Shown here: positions 12,640-26,052 of the stretch, piece after piece
How positions within the stretch are numbered: position 1 is the stretch's first letter
Layout of the letters: each line of letters begins with the position of its first letter
Assembly: GCF_014805685.1 (NCBI RefSeq)
Contig: NC_060906.1
Location: 8,862,346-8,926,345 of the forward strand
DNA length: 64,000 bases
Origin: Silurus meridionalis
Taxonomy: Eukaryota > Chordata > Actinopteri > Siluriformes > Siluridae
Reading direction: 5' to 3'
The notes under the pieces: model-generated
What the model was told of the DNA's origin: nothing
What the model saw: the letters and a program-made list of their open reading frames with translations, nothing else
Database searches by the model: none
Translations under genes and position numbers: made by a program

Positions 12640-13123
12640 CCACCTTTTTTATATTATTTAACTATAACTCTATAACTGTTTACATGCTGTTGTGCACATC
12701 TACTTGACTGCTGCTGTTGCTGTTTTGCACAAACTTTTGTGTTTACATTTTGTATTCATTTACAAGTACAATCTTGTACACAGTTCTCTTTTGCAGATTA
12801 TTCGTATAACATACAGTAGGTATACTGGCGATGCTATTTTGTGTTTTGTGTATCTGTCCCACACTGTCTTGTGTTGTCTGTTTGCACTGTGTTTTGTTTG
12901 CACTGTTTGCACTCAGTTGCACATGATGCACTTTATTTTTTTACTTACTTTGGTCCTTAGCACTGAGTTCTGTTATGTAAAGTAGCTCTATGTTGTGTGA
13001 TGTAGCTCTAGGTTGTTATATGTAGCACCGGGGTCCTGGAGAAAGGTTGTCTCATTCCACTGTATATTGCGTCAGCTATATATGCATTATATACTACATA
13101 CAATAAAAGCTTCTTGACTTCTA
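12640..13123 (+). repeat. Dispersed repeat E copy 1
   Basis: T/G-rich segment with TTGTCTGTTTGCACTGTGTT and GCACCGGGGTCCTGGAGAAA, ending AATAAAAGCTTCTTGACTT. The last 100 bp recur at 16545-16642. Probably a retroelement 3' end. Confidence 0.55.
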
Positions 13124-13149
13124 TCTGACATCAGGCAGCAAGTTAAAAC

Positions 13150-13440
13150 GAACACGAGCCTGTAAGCCAGAAAATGATCTAAAGCATGTCTCCAAAATTG
13201 TAACCAAATGAGTTACAGTCAACAGAGTGAAAGTTACGGTGTGAACACTGCAAAACCCTGACCTGAATCCCACTGACAATTTGTGGAATGAACTCAAAAC
13301 GTATGTCTGAGCACAGAGAACCACAAACCTGCTATTTAGCTTTATTGTGAAAGGCTACTCCAATAGTTGCCTTCAACTTCAAGCAATTCAAAGGCAACCT
13401 AACCAAATACTAACAATGTGTCGACCTTGGACTCAATGGA
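13150..13440 (+). mobile_element. Tc1-like 3' fragment
   Basis: The plus-strand pieces PENDLKHVSKIVTK and QNPDLNPTDNLWNELKTYV (about 13165-13310) correspond to the second catalytic D and the E of Tc1 transposase. Stops interrupt the frame. It lies directly after repeat E copy 1. Confidence 0.6.
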
Positions 13441-13810
13441 AATCTGACGTACTGTAGTAAATAAAAGCTGAAGTAAATCTGTGCCACTGCCATTACTGCA
13501 AAATAACCTCGTATAGAAATAATAGTAAGCAGATAACGAACACAGGAAACATCTGCTCACATGACGTGTGGAGGTGTGAAAAAGTGAGTCTGAATGTCTT
13601 TAGCTTTAGCCTGAATTACCTCCGAATCAGCGAAACTCGCACAAAAATTAAAGCTATGCAGTGTAGAATCATATTATTTAATTTTGGATGTAATAATTTT
13701 CACTAATCACCCTAACCATAAAAGTGTTCAGATTATGGTAACCTGCAATCGTCAGACATTCAGACATTCATCATGTTTCTGCCTGCCTCTATTTTCTGAC
13801 CTATGATCTA

Positions 13811-15050
13811 CAGTCATGTGATAAAGAAAGCACAACCCTTTTTGAATTCTATAGTTTCAGGACATTAGCACTCAGCACATCAAATCCTTATCAGGTCTTC
13901 AAATTAGGGAAATACAACCTTAGATAAACAACACGTCATATTACACATTGTACACGCACACCTTGTGATTAAACAGCTTGTAGAACCACCTTTAATAGCG
14001 TTCACTTGAAGTCATCGTGTTCTGTAGGACTCTATCAGTCTCTCACATCATTGTGGAGGAGTTTTGACTTTAGAACGTTGCTTCACTTCATTGTAAGCTT
14101 TTGTTGATGCACAGCTCTTATAATGTCCTGTCACAGCATTCCAATATGAGTGCGGTGACTGGATCATTGTAACACATTGATTCTGGTCTTTTTCAGGTGT
14201 TCTGTTGTGTTGATCAGCTGGTGGGCTTCGGATCATCGTCTTGTTTCATGACACAATTTCGGCTATGCTTGCCTCACATTTGACTCTAGAATACTTTGGT
14301 ATAAAGAGGAGTTCATGGTCAACTCAATGACTGCAAGTTTCCCAAACAAGCCCAAATCATCTCCCTTCCCAGGTCATGCTTGACAGTTGGTACGAGGTGT
14401 TCGTGCTGAGACACTGTGTTTGTTTTTTTGCTAAACTAAGTGCTGTGCATTATAGAGGACCATCTATACTTTGGTCTCATTTGTCCAAAGGACATTGTTT
14501 CAGAAGACTTGTGGTTTGTTCAGATGCAAGCGTGCAAACCCGATGTTCTTTTTAGAGACTATTTTCTAATTTAACTGTCAAACGTTCACATTCATTAAGA
14601 CCTGTCAAGTCTGAGATTGAGACACTTTCTCTAAACACTTCTCTGAGCATGATCTGACCTTTGCGTGAATTTGCGAAGACGTCCACTGCTTGTCTTGGCA
14701 ACTGTTTTGAAAATTTTCCACTTGTAAATAATCTTAGTCAGTATATAATGATGACCTTTAAAATGTTTGGAAATGGCCTTATAACCCATCTGAGATTGAT
14801 GAGCAGCAAGAGTTGCTTCTTTAATGTTCATTGCTGATTTCTTTCCTCATTTACATTATGTTAACACACACATGAATGCTCCAGACCTTCAAACCTTTAA
14901 AACATATAGGTTTTATAGAGGTAATCACACTTGCTGATCATCAGTCAATCTGGGGCATTTGAATAGCAGTTAAGGGTGCAGGATTAAAAAAAATGGTTGC
15001 CCATGAGTTTGACTGGGCCAAACCTGTACACAAGTTTAAGTTGTTAAGTT
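13811..15050 (-). mobile_element. Old Tc1-like element (CAGTCATGTG terminus)
   Basis: The left end TA|CAGTCATGTGATAAAG is the known terminus of an abundant teleost Tc1-like element. The minus strand at 14631-14831 still reads ATLAAHQSQMGYKAISKHF ... IIYKWKIFKTVAKTSSGRLRKFTQRSDHA, the helix-turn-helix region of its transposase. The DDE part (13990-14600) is full of stops. The right end is not clear. Confidence 0.75.
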
Positions 15051-16544
15051 CAAAGCACCCAAATAGAAATTATGAATTATTATTATTCTTTTTTAAAGAA
15101 AATAAGGTTGTACAACAACCTTCCAGCCCTTATATCTGAAATGTGTTACATTCAGAATTATGATAATCAGTGCAGACCTATAAAGTGCTATAAATTCTTC
15201 ACATTTTTTTCCCCACATCATCCTCAAATTTACTGCATCTTCAGTAGCACTCACACAAGATATTTCTCAAAATATTTTCTGTGCATTCTTTCCCATTTGG
15301 AGGTAAAGTCTTATTTTGTTTGGCAAATGTTCCATGCTGTCACACACTACATACAGGTGCAGATTGTGTAACTTTCTACTTCCTTCTTATGTAAACATGT
15401 AAATTAACGGAATCCACACAAGCCACCAATTTCAATCCAAATGAGTAATTTTGTCCGATTCTTAGACTTAGAATGACTTTAAAAGCCTATTTTTTTATTA
15501 TTATTTTTTAAGAAAAAAAGATTTTGCAAGATTTTTGCAAAGAAAACACACACACACCCACACACACCCACACACACTCAACAGTACTTTCAACACATGG
15601 GGAGGACAGACAGATAACAATGTGGTTGAACTGATGAAAATACTTGATTAACCTTTGGCCCACACACTCATCTGAGGGTGTGTTTGCTCACGTGTGTGTG
15701 TGTGTGTGTATTAGAATGAACAATACAGAGTGCTCCTGGATTGCATTAGTAGAGCAGAGGGGTGGAGGTCAAAGAAATGTTTGTATATGATCTATGAAAC
15801 CACACTGACCTTGTTGGAAGCATGGGAAACAGTCCAGTGTGCGTGTGTGTGTGTGTGTTGTGTTTGAGAAAGCACACATTACCTCTGGCAATTTTCTGAT
15901 TCATATTTCTGAGAAAAAGCCACAGCGATATGCGTCGGCTTTCTGTAAAAGAATAATTATTTACATTCTAGTGTTGGATATGAGAAAAAACAGAGAGAAG
16001 GAGACGAGGAGAGAAAGTTATTACAGGAGGAAGTCCTCGGTGATGTCTGCTTCTTTTATCAACCAGCTCTTCCTGTTCCCAAGACAAGCTCTTCACGCAT
16101 GCACGCTCTCGCACACATACACACACTGAGCTCTCACCAACGCTCACGCTTAGACTCACTGGGAAGTCGGATTGGACCGAGAATTGAACCTGAAGCCAGA
16201 ACAATATCTGATGTATGACCTGAAACTATTTAACATTCTCTGCTTTCTCTGCAGTCATGCTTTTCTTGATTTCCCTAACGGCGGCGTGTTTGCGAAAACT
16301 GATACCGTACAATGTTATTCTAGGTGATTATTCGCGGATGCAGGATATTTGAAGTGATAAAAAAAACAGCTCTGTGATTAGGTAATAAGTCAAACTGCAG
16401 AGTTTTGAAATGCTAGCAATGTACAGTAAGTGATCTCAGAAAAGAAATGCATGGTGAGAATCTACATTTGGTTTACTCAACCTGGTCATTCGAGGTAAAC
16501 TCCAAAGCCAAGGTTTCGTCTGGAGCTTTGTGTTCTGTTGTGTA
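15051..16544. other. No gene seen
   Basis: Unique, AT-rich, with short CA/GT runs. No supported coding segment. Confidence 0.5.
15546..15577. repeat. (CA)n, imperfect
   Basis: CACACACCCA units. Two short GT runs follow at 15692-15709 and 15843-15859. Confidence 0.85.
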
Positions 16545-16642
16545 GTCCTATTTTGTTTTATGCAGCACCAGGGTTCTGGAGAAACTTTGTCCCATTTCAC
16601 TGTGTACTGCATCATGAAATGAAAATAAAAGCTTCCTGACAT
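16545..16642 (+). repeat. Dispersed repeat E copy 2 (3' end)
   Basis: GCAGCACCAGGGTTCTGGAG, CATTTCACTGTGTACTGCAT, AAAATAAAAGCTTCCTGACA match the end of copy 1. Confidence 0.55.
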
Positions 16643-19432
16643 GACTTTACTTGAACCCGTGTGGGGTTATAGAATGGAGGAAAAACATAGCTATGGTCAT
16701 CTTTTACTAAGCAGCTACTTGGATACATTGATAGAACTTATATACTTGTATATTGTATATAACTTGTATAACCACAAGTGCTACTATGTTTACTGCTGAT
16801 GACCTGCTGAGTTGAGCAGACCAATTGGAATTTCTGAGAAGGAATTATGAATTGATGGGCACTTAATATCTGGTTAATAAAACAAATAAACTGAGTGATT
16901 AAATTCAAAAAATTTAACCACTTTTATTTATTTATTGAATAAATAAGATTAGTTGGAAAATTTAAGTACGATTTTGAGTGGCCAGAATTGTAGATCCATC
17001 ATCTTAATAAAATAACAAGCAAAATGTTGTCCTTTGTTTTTCTTTCTCCTTCCATTCAGTTTTGAACTGCAAACCTCAATGACAGCTTTAATCGATCAAT
17101 GCTGGCAAGTGACCATGGTATAAGTGGGATTTTAAGAGTCAGGCGGTTCTCCGTGTCGTGGATCAAAATCCTTTGTCCAAAATCCAGACACTGGATGACT
17201 TTACTCAATAAAAGTGCAGCATTGAATCCTTACTTTAGCTGAACATTTGATATCGTTAATCCCTCGATACTTGTATTTCCCCCTTAGTCCCTTTCCAATG
17301 ACTTATCATTCCTTCCAAACTCTTTTCACTGCTTCAATCCATCGATCTATAACGGGAAACTTTTTTCCTCCCTTAGTCCCACTTGCATGAGGTTTGCACT
17401 GAATAATTTTCCAACCTTCTTTCACAACCTTAAAGCTACAGAGTGTTGCTTTATTACATATTTCTTTTATTGAGTCAGAAGAAGAAAAAAAAATCTTGAA
17501 TTTTCTGATAAGTAGAGATGGGAATAATTGAAATACACATTATATATCAATATGGCAACCATCATTACTGAACCGAGGCAATCAGGGAAGAGAGAATCTG
17601 AGAGAGTACAGTATAATCAGTGGAGGAAAATGGTTATAGGAATGATAGACTATTAGCTTCGTTCTTAGTGGGAAACCAGTGAATCATTGTCATCTGGTTT
17701 AATCTTGTAGAGGAATTTGTTTGCCCAGAATAAAAGTTTGATTTTAGTTAAAGAGGTGGTCCCTATATATTTTGTCCGATTGTGTGACAAAAAATCACTG
17801 ACAGGAAAATAAGAGGTAAAAGTTACAGACATACACAAGGCAGGAATATGCTCCAAACCAATATCCGAATGTTTAAATATCCCAGTGAGCCCTTTTGGAT
17901 AAATTGTGAAAAACTTGCATCACACCACTCATGCAATATACAAGAACGTCCCTCAAAACTCAGCAGAGCAGCAAAGGAACTGCTGAGGAAAGCCACAGAG
18001 AGGCAAACAATGACTATGAAACAAATCTAGAGTTCTCTTGCTGAGACTGAAATTAAGGTGCATCAGTCAATCACACCAAAATGTCCACATGAAAGCACAT
18101 CTGGAGTTTGAAAAATACTAAACAAAAATGGAGATTCTGGGCCAGGCATCTGTGCTGTTGATTGAGGAAGTACCCCTGTTGATGTAATACAATGATAGCA
18201 GCAAACACAGCTCCAAATCACTGCAGCATCCTTAACTACACCCCTTCATTCGAGTAAACATCTTTACATCACTCAGTTCCCACCACTGTGCTGGCAAAAA
18301 AAGAAATGGTTTTGTACCACAGGAAATTCTGCATTATAAAACTGGCTGTATGGGAAAGCTGCATGGATGGCTAGTCCAGATTTGCAGTTCTAACGAGGTC
18401 CAAGGAACTGGAAAGAAACGCAAAGTGAAACGATTATATACTTAACATCTGCACAGAAATTGGTCTGTAACTACGATAATCTGAGTACAATGGGTCAGTG
18501 TGTATTAACATACCTTAAGTAGGTCAGGGGGACCACTAAAGGATGCAGAAAGGTCTAGTTGGGTCAAGGCCAGGGGTTCCAAGCCTCTTAATACAGTATA
18601 CTAGAGTATATATTAGTGTATTCCTGCCCTGACTCAACATGTTGACTCAGGGATTGCATGTCAAAACCACCAAGTCATATGGTACAAGGGTACTCCAGAG
18701 CCATGGTACTAGTGTAGAATACTGTAGAATAAAATCGAAGGGCTAAATGTAGTTTGCTGAGGCTTTATACTAACACTGTATTAGCTGAGATGTGTTCATA
18801 ATGGGTTCTAAATCTATACGTTTTACATACTCAATCATCTATTAGTTTTACCTTGCATTGAGTTATAACAGATAACACTTCTATTGCAGGATCCATGTGT
18901 GATCAAACATCTGCCAAAGGTGCTGAACCCAGAGTGTCATCTTAGATGATCCATGGTCCCAGGTAGGTGGAATACAGTATGAACCATCTTAGGCTGTTGC
19001 ATGTAAATGCTAGTAGAGCCATGTATTACACAGACACACACATGCACACACAGTTTAGACAGGTATAAAGTGAGTGAGTTCACACACCATGTCCCCATGA
19101 TGGAAAACAGTTCTCAACATCAAAAGAAGGCAAAGCTCACTGTCTCTCCCAGGGATATATGTGCTGCATATAAGATAAGAAGAAGGGAAAGAAAAACAGA
19201 CAGCGAGTGAATGATAAAGAGGGAGATGGGGAAATGGGGGGCAGAACCATAAAACCATGAATGCTATCAAAGGACTGTTTGTTACATGGAAATGAAACAG
19301 CATTATATCTTTATGTGCACAAAAAGATGTTCAAACGTATATTTGAGAGAAAGAGGCTGAAAGGGGAGGATAGTAATTCTGAGACTCCATTACATAACAG
19401 TGGTATTGGGTTTAATAACCTGGCATTATATA
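16643..19432. other. No gene seen
   Basis: 2.8 kb of unique AT-rich sequence. 17870-18290 (CCTCAAAACTCAGCAGAGCA and neighbours) has the feel of an old transposon but no motif I can anchor. Confidence 0.45.
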
Positions 19433-19440
19433 TATATGCT

Positions 19441-19928
19441 CAGTGGTGTTTGGTAATGGAGTAAATGTAATTTGTTACTGTACTTGAGCAGCTATTTACA
19501 TATCTACACTTTAAGTGTTTAAGTGAGACTTTTACTTTTAACTTCACTACATTTCAAACTCAAATATCTTGTCCTTATTGGCAGCTAAAATGCAGGTTTT
19601 CGGGCTCATGATCATTTGAATAGATATCAATCAGTGTTTGAGTCATTAATATTATTCAATTAATAGATCAGTGTGCTGAAAGTAACATCAGAGTCATTTC
19701 ACATAAACTGAATCAAAGAAGCAAAGAGTCTAGTGATAAAAATGATAAGAAAATAATAGCCATATTAAATCATAGTACTTTGGATACTTACGTACATATG
19801 AAGGTCAATACTTTTGTACTTTTACTCAAGTAAAAGTTTAAAGGGAGCACTTTTATATTTACTGGAGTCATATTTACCATTTATATCTCTACTTGAACTG
19901 CATAATTTGTGTACTTCGTCCATTACTA
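19441..19928 (+). mobile_element. hAT-like MITE (CAGTGGTG termini)
   Basis: Begins CAGTGGTGTTTGGTAATGGA and ends GTACTTCGTCCATTACTA, an imperfect inverted pair. It is filled with the ACTTTTACTCAAGTAAAAGT type of sequence typical of a common teleost MITE. Candidate 8-bp target duplications TATATGCT (19433-19440) and GAAATGCT (19929-19936) agree at 6 of 8 positions. No coding capacity. Confidence 0.65.
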
Positions 19929-20104
19929 GAAATGCTCAAGAACCAGCTCACAGTCATGGAAGAATGTTGAGCAGTATCGGACAGAAAGAGGGTCCAATAG
20001 TGTACAGTAAAAAAGGGTGCAATAGTGAATACGAACCAAACAAAAAAAGGACAAAAAGTGAGAGGTAAGGATGGGGGGGTTTGGAACAGAGGAGAGTGAG
20101 AGAG

Positions 20105-20215
20105 CAGTGGGGCTGTTCCCCCTGGCTCAAGCCTTGATTAACACCAGACCGCCAAACAGGAAATGGCCTGGCCAGTGCCGAACAACGGGAGACCATCCAT
20201 CTGGAGCCCAGTGCT
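20105..20215. promoter_or_regulatory. Candidate conserved non-coding island
   Basis: TGGCTCAAGCCTTGATTAAC, ACCGCCAAACAGGAAATGGC, CCATCCATCTGGAGCCCAGT; unique and GC-rich relative to its flanks. Confidence 0.25.
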
Positions 20216-20220
20216 GACTA

Positions 20221-20350
20221 ACACACACACACGCACACACACACACACACTCTTACATTTAGACTTGTTTCACAAGTACAAATGAAGACCTGAATCCAAA
20301 AAAGCGATCACTGATACACATGTTATGAAAAGGTCACACTTGCAGCATGC
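20221..20350 (+). repeat. Dispersed repeat H copy 1
   Basis: (CA)n followed by CATTTAGACTTGTTTCACAA and, further on, CACACTTGCAGCATGCAATA. Both blocks recur at 61090-61200. Confidence 0.5.
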
Positions 20351-21229
20351 AATAAAAAAAAAGAAAACTGATGGGAATACTGGAACAAGAAACGAAGAAC
20401 AAGCATACCAGATATCAGCACACTGCAGGAATCAGGGAAATGCAGTGGATGTAAATCTCAGTAATACATATAGTAGTGGTGGGGGTTCAGGGTAAAAAAA
20501 AAAGGGTTAAAATCCTAACAGTCACCGAGGGAATTAAACAAAGAAAAAGGTTTAAGGCAGATGAGCAAAAGTAGTAAAAAGCAAGCACTTGCAGATGCCA
20601 TTTGTAACCGCAACTTGCAGGTCTGACTGTAAAGCACTTCATCCGTCAGTCACCCGATAAAACCCAGGCCTAGCCAGGACTACCCAACCCCCTTTCTATT
20701 CCAAAAAACACACCGACAAACCGCAAGAAGAAGAAAGGATTTGAATCCCAGCGATGTTCCAGACAGTCGCGTGTTCGAGGCCTGTAGGCCAGACCCCCAG
20801 AGAGAAAAATCACTTTCTCAGAGTGAGTATGTTTATGAGTGTATAAGCTAAACATAATCCTCAGTGGACTCGTGGCTGAACCGAGTCGTGTGTGTGTGAC
20901 CAGGGGTGACAGTCCACAAGTAACCCAGTGGAACCCGTTCATTGCTTCTTCATATTTCCTCAAAAAAAAAGAAAAAAAAAAAACCCCGCTAAAGGGCAGA
21001 AAAAAAACTACACACTTTCTACAATCATCTCTGCGTGTTTTGTGCCTCTTATATACAGCTCCAAGTTATAGCCAGGTTTAACTGCGACAAATCCTAGTCA
21101 ACAAAAATCATAAATAAATAAGTGAACGGATATTAATATTTGTTAGTTGATTCAAGTGTGGCTTGAATGATTTAGAAAGAGGAGGAATACATTTCACTGA
21201 AGGTTTTATAGCTACACAATAGTAGTTGG

Positions 21230-21391
21230 GGGAGGTGGTAACTTAGTGTTTAAGGCATTGACCTTTGGTTACGAAGACAATTATTTGAAATGAAAGCCAC
21301 ACCAAGTTGCCACTCCTGGCCCCTGAGCCACACCCTTAACTCAGCTGGATGAACTGATAAGGGCATCTACCAAAAGCCATAAATGTAAATG
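21230..21391 (+). repeat. tRNA-derived SINE copy 3
   Basis: GGGGGAGGTGGTAACTTAGTG, CTGGCCCCTGAGCCACACCC, GGGCATCTACCAAAAGCCAT, AAATGTAAATGA tail. Confidence 0.65.
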
Positions 21392-21399
21392 AAGTAGAG

Positions 21400-21760
21400 A
21401 TCGAGATCTGGAGGCTGTCCATCAAAATTCAGTGCCCAGGTAACGTTAGTTAAATGTTAGTCAGAGAAGCAAACAAAGGACCATTAGTAAGTGTGAAAGA
21501 GCTAAAGAGATCCAAGCTCAAATGGGAAAAGCTGTTTGGAGTAAAATATCTGACTGATAAGAAGTAAAAAACAAAAACAAAACATGAATATGAGTTTGAC
21601 CAAAGTCATGCTGGAGACTCAGTAAACAAGATCTGGTCTGAAAAGACCAACATTTTAGTTTTTGGTCAGGAGGAACAATACTCGTTACCATGGTGTGGAA
21701 ATGCTTTGCATCAGCATGGATTGTGAATGCATGGAGCTAAACAAGCATCAGTGTGAGAAA
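21400..21760 (+). mobile_element. Decayed Tc1-like fragment
   Basis: TCTGGAGGCTGTCCATCAAA, then CAAATGGGAAAAGCTGTTTG and a frame reading VNKIWSEKTNILVFGQ at 21622-21670, which resembles V-WSDETKIELFG. Many stops and small deletions. Confidence 0.5.
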
Positions 21761-24079
21761 TGTTAAAAGGTAGGAAGATTTCGGTGTTAGACGACTTTGT
21801 AAAGCCCAAGTGTAAAGATTTCAAAGTTAGAGCGGCAGATAAGCAAAACTACTGCTCTTCAGTTCAAAGACACTAAGTACAACGGGGGACCGGTTTGTTC
21901 TCTGGAGGACCAGTGAGAAAAACTGTTGCCATGTAAATCCTCCGTGGCTGTTTTAAGCCTCCTGAGACAGAACAAGAGCAAGAAAACAAATACAAAATAC
22001 GAAGCGGGATTTTCACACTGTTTTTAGGATTATGTGATCAAGATACGTGAATTTAATCATCATAAATAAAATCCAATGTGATTCCTGCTAATATATCACA
22101 TCTGCTTTTCTGTTTAACAATTCTTCTTGCTGCTCTTATCTTAGCCTTAAGGATTACAGTATAAAAACTGGATATGTTTTGGAGTATCGTGTGCTCAGGA
22201 CGTCTGTGTTTATCTCTTAGATTGGCTGGTGCTGTCCTGATTAGTTATAGTGAAAATGGTGTGCATTTTAAATCCGGGAAAAACTATACTGAAAAAATTC
22301 AAAAGAACAAACTTGGGTCCGCTAGAGAATCAGTCAAAATATAAAGCGTCCTGTGCAAAAATAACGGGAGAAAATACGGATTTGCCAAATAAAAGGAATC
22401 TGCAAAATCAAAGCAAATGAGGCAACGTGTGCCTTACATATCTCTGTAATGCTTCGAATGGATGATTTTTAAAAGTTTGTGGACACCTGACTGTAAGATG
22501 TGCTTTTGAACATCCTATTCCACATTTAGTCCCCATCTGCCATTATAATAACCTATTCTGAGAAGACACCTGACTGTAAGATGTGCTTTTTGATTCATCC
22601 CAAAGGTGTTTAAAAGGGTTGGAACTCTATAAGAGGCCACTTAAGATCTTCCACTCCAACCCATGTAAAGCATATCTTCATGGAGCTGGCTTTGTGCACA
22701 GGGGCATTGCTGGAACAGGTTTGGGTCTGCTACTTCAAGAGAAATTCTAGCATACCACAACCATTGGCATCCAATATAATTGTGTGCCTCTGACTTTGTG
22801 GTAACAGCTTGGGGAAGGACCAAATATGGCTGAAAGAATTCCAATACTTTTACCCATCAGTGTATTAGAGATGAGACTGTTGCATCACAAAGCTCTTCTT
22901 TCTATACTTCCTGTCCTAAAGCAGGAATTAGTTTCATTTCCTTTCAGAAAAAAAGAAAAAAAAAAACCCAGACTGATTATTAATTTCCCTTTAATTACAG
23001 AATAGCCTTTAATTTCCTATGGGGGAACCAGACAGAGGCATTGTAATACTCTTAATGTGTGTGTGTCATTTAACATCATAAAACAGTAAATGAACTGTTT
23101 GAGATTCATTTCTCTCTTATGTATAGAGTAGAAGATTTATACACATACACACCCACACACATAGATCTGTGAAATTCCACTTAAAAAAATCGACATCCTC
23201 CTGATTGTGGCCGTTCCATTCACATATCGCACAAACACACCCACACACACGCAAACACACACAAAATAAACATATCAGATTCACCCACACAGCGACATAC
23301 AACGGTTTTCATCAATCAGAGTTTGCCCCAAGGTCTTTCTGGTCCCAGGGCATTCTGGGAGGTCCTTGTGTAAGAAAGCCATGAAACCACAGCACTTCCT
23401 GTATTCCCTGCCCCAGGTTTTCACTGTCCAAACGTGTGCTTTGATGTGTGTAGACGTGTGTTCATTCCCTCACCATTCAATTTCATGCCTACTATTAACA
23501 TTATTTGCATATTATATGGAAAACCATTGATCCTATAATAAAAAAAAATTAATCATATGATCAAGAACATTTCAGACTTTGTTCTGTAAAAAAAATCCAG
23601 CAACCACAGCCATAGCTACAGTATATCTGTAGTATATCTGATCTCCATCAAATTGTTACATTTTCTCATCTGATAAGCTTCAGCTCAAAATTCCTTCATT
23701 CATTAAATGAAATGAAATGTAGAACAGGCTGTTCAAATTCATACAAATCGTTTGAAGTGTCCACAAACTTTTGATCCACCACTGCACTGTATATGTGCAC
23801 ATTATTTGTTCGTTTCTACAGTGACTGCAAATGGCGTGTGTTTTTCCAGACACCCAGTGGAATATGGTGAGACGCTCCTATCAGCATTCTATTACAACGC
23901 TGCAATGTCCAGCTTTAAGGATTTCTTTACAAACAACAAAATTCCTCACAATTCCACATATCAAGGGAGTGAATAAATGAAGGAAGTTAAAAGGAGTTAA
24001 TTAAATAATGAATAAATTAATTGAATGGATGAATTAATAACAAATGAATGCATTTAAAAACACACAAGATAAACTATGC
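21761..24079. other. No gene seen apart from family A copy 3
   Basis: Unique sequence on both sides of 22476-22865. The 74-codon plus-strand frame at 23752 has no recognisable relatives. Confidence 0.45.
22476..22865 (-). mobile_element. Family A copy 3, rearranged
   Basis: Contains GTGGACACCTGACTGTAAGA at 22480, and the same ACACCTGACTGTAAGATGTG block again at 22566. It then skips to the ATTCATCCCAAAGGTGTTTA block, so the copy is partly duplicated and internally deleted. Ends with ATTCCAATACTTTTACCCAT. Confidence 0.7.
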
Positions 24080-24505
24080 TGAAATAGTTACGTAGAACAT
24101 AAACTATTACACAATAAATATTGTTTAATAATGTAAAAACCCACATTATATTCACATCTGTATTACTTAAATGGGGTCTAACAAATTAACAAACTATTTA
24201 ATTTTTCCATTTATTAAATTTTATATTAAAAAAAATAATTTGTGCCTATCTTATTGATCAGTAAAAAAAAAAGTATATATATATATATATATATATAGAA
24301 GTATAGTAGTGGGCCTTTTTAAATTTATTATTTTAAAAAAGTTTTTAACTGTTTACAAATGTTAATAATAATAAACAACGCTAACAAAAACTAGCAATTT
24401 TTGCATTGCATTTGTCCCCCCCAACTAGCAAAATTAAACCGAAGAGTGACTTAATAACCATAAGTTCACATACGTACCGGACCGTGAATTTTGTGTACCG
24501 TTATG
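24080..24505 (-). mobile_element. hAT-like element, family G copy 2 (partial)
   Basis: The reverse complement of 24165-24260 aligns with 44075-44170: GGCACAAATTA, AATAAATGGAAAAA, AATAGTTT, TTTGTTAGACCCC. The right edge carries CGTGAATTTTGTGTACCGTTA, a decayed terminal repeat. A short (AT)n lies at 24273-24297. The left limit is uncertain. Confidence 0.5.
24273..24297. repeat. (AT)n
   Basis: Perfect short array inside family G copy 2. Confidence 0.9.
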
Positions 24506-24512
24506 CGTTGTG

Positions 24513-24876
<364 letters not shown>

Positions 24877-25046
24877 AACAATTCCTCTGAAAAATTTAAT
24901 TGTTTTTTTTTTTTATATATTTTCTGTAGTTGCTAAGGTTGGTCAGGGTATCTAGGGACTTTTAATTAGTAATTCATGATTTCCTGTTTCCTGGGGTATA
25001 AATATGACGTGACACAGAGGCCTAATTCTCTTACCCATTTGTCAAC

Positions 25047-26047
25047 ATGGCAAAGACAAGAGAACACACCATTCAAGTAAGGCAGATGTGTGTCGACCTT
25101 CATAAGTCAGGCAATGGCTACAAGAAAATAGCCACTTGCCTTAACTTGCCGGTATCTACAGTCAGAGGAATCATTAAGAAGTTTAAAACAACTGGAACAG
25201 TGACAAACAAGGCTGGAAGAGGTCCCAAGTTTATCTTGCCACAACGCACAGTGAGGAGGATGGTAAGAGAAGTAAAAAAATTTCCCAAGCTCACCGTCAC
25301 AGAATTGCATCAAAGAGTGGCATCTTGGGGTCACAGAGTCTCCAAAACAACCATCAGATGCTCCAACAAGCTGTTTGGGAGGCATGCAAGGAAAAAGCCT
25401 TTTCTCACAAACACTCACAAACGTAAACGTCTGGAGTTTGCTAAGCGGTACTGGGACTTCAACTGGGATCGTGTGCTTTGGTCAGATGAGACTAAGATTG
25501 AGCTTTTTGGCAACAAACACTCTAAGTGGGTCTGGCGTAAAACAAAAGATGAGTATGCCGAAAAGCACCTCATGCCCACCGTGAAGTATGGTGGAGGATC
25601 TGTGATGCTGTGGGCCTGTTTCTCTTCCAAAGGCCCTGGGAACCTTGTTAGGGTGCATGGCATTATGAACGCTTTGAAGTACCAGGATATTTTAAATAAA
25701 AACCTGATGGCCTCTGCCAGAAAGCTGAAGATGGGTCGTCATTGGGTCTTTCAGCAGGATAATGATCCAAAACATGTGGCAAAATCTACACAAAAGTGGT
25801 TCAGCAGTCACAAACTCAAGGTCCTCCCATGGCCATCTCAGTCCCCAGACCTCAACCCAATCGAAAACCTGTGGGGCGAGCTAAAGAGAAGAGTGCATAA
25901 GAGAGGACCCAGGACACTGGATGATCTAGAAAGATTGTGCAAAGAAGAATGGTCAAAATCCTCTCTGTGTTCTCCAATCTTGTGAAATGTTATAGGAGGA
26001 GATTAAGTGCTGTCTTGTTGGCAAAAGGAGGTTGTACAAAGTATTAA
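25047..26047 (+). pseudogene. Tc1-like DD34E transposase, frameshifted near the C terminus
   Basis: The open frame gives 312 residues (25047-25985). An N-terminal paired-type DNA-binding region is visible: a first helix-turn-helix at residues 20-48 (GYKKIATCLNLPVSTVRGII), a short basic AGRGPK linker at 56-61, and a second helical segment at 65-115. The catalytic triad is complete: D147 in WSDETKIELFG, D238 in QQDND and E273 in SPDLNPIENLW, with 34 residues between the last two (DD34E). After residue 304 the frame is lost; family members normally reach about 340 residues. The missing tail (KCYRRRLSAVLLAKGGCTKY) is still readable in another frame and stops at 26045-26047, so one small indel near 25955-25965 explains the break. 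The ATG follows CAAC at 25043 and is the family's usual MAKT start. The product would cut and paste its own element; this copy is probably inactive but recently so. Confidence 0.9.
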
Positions 26048-26052
26048 CATCA

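Noticed and set aside
17848..18030. 60-codon frame in a possibly transposon-derived stretch
   Set aside because: The surrounding wording suggests an old repeat, but no catalytic or terminal motif could be identified.
23752..23976. 74-codon plus-strand frame as a small gene or exon
   Set aside because: No recognisable domain and no convincing splice sites; the length is expected by chance.
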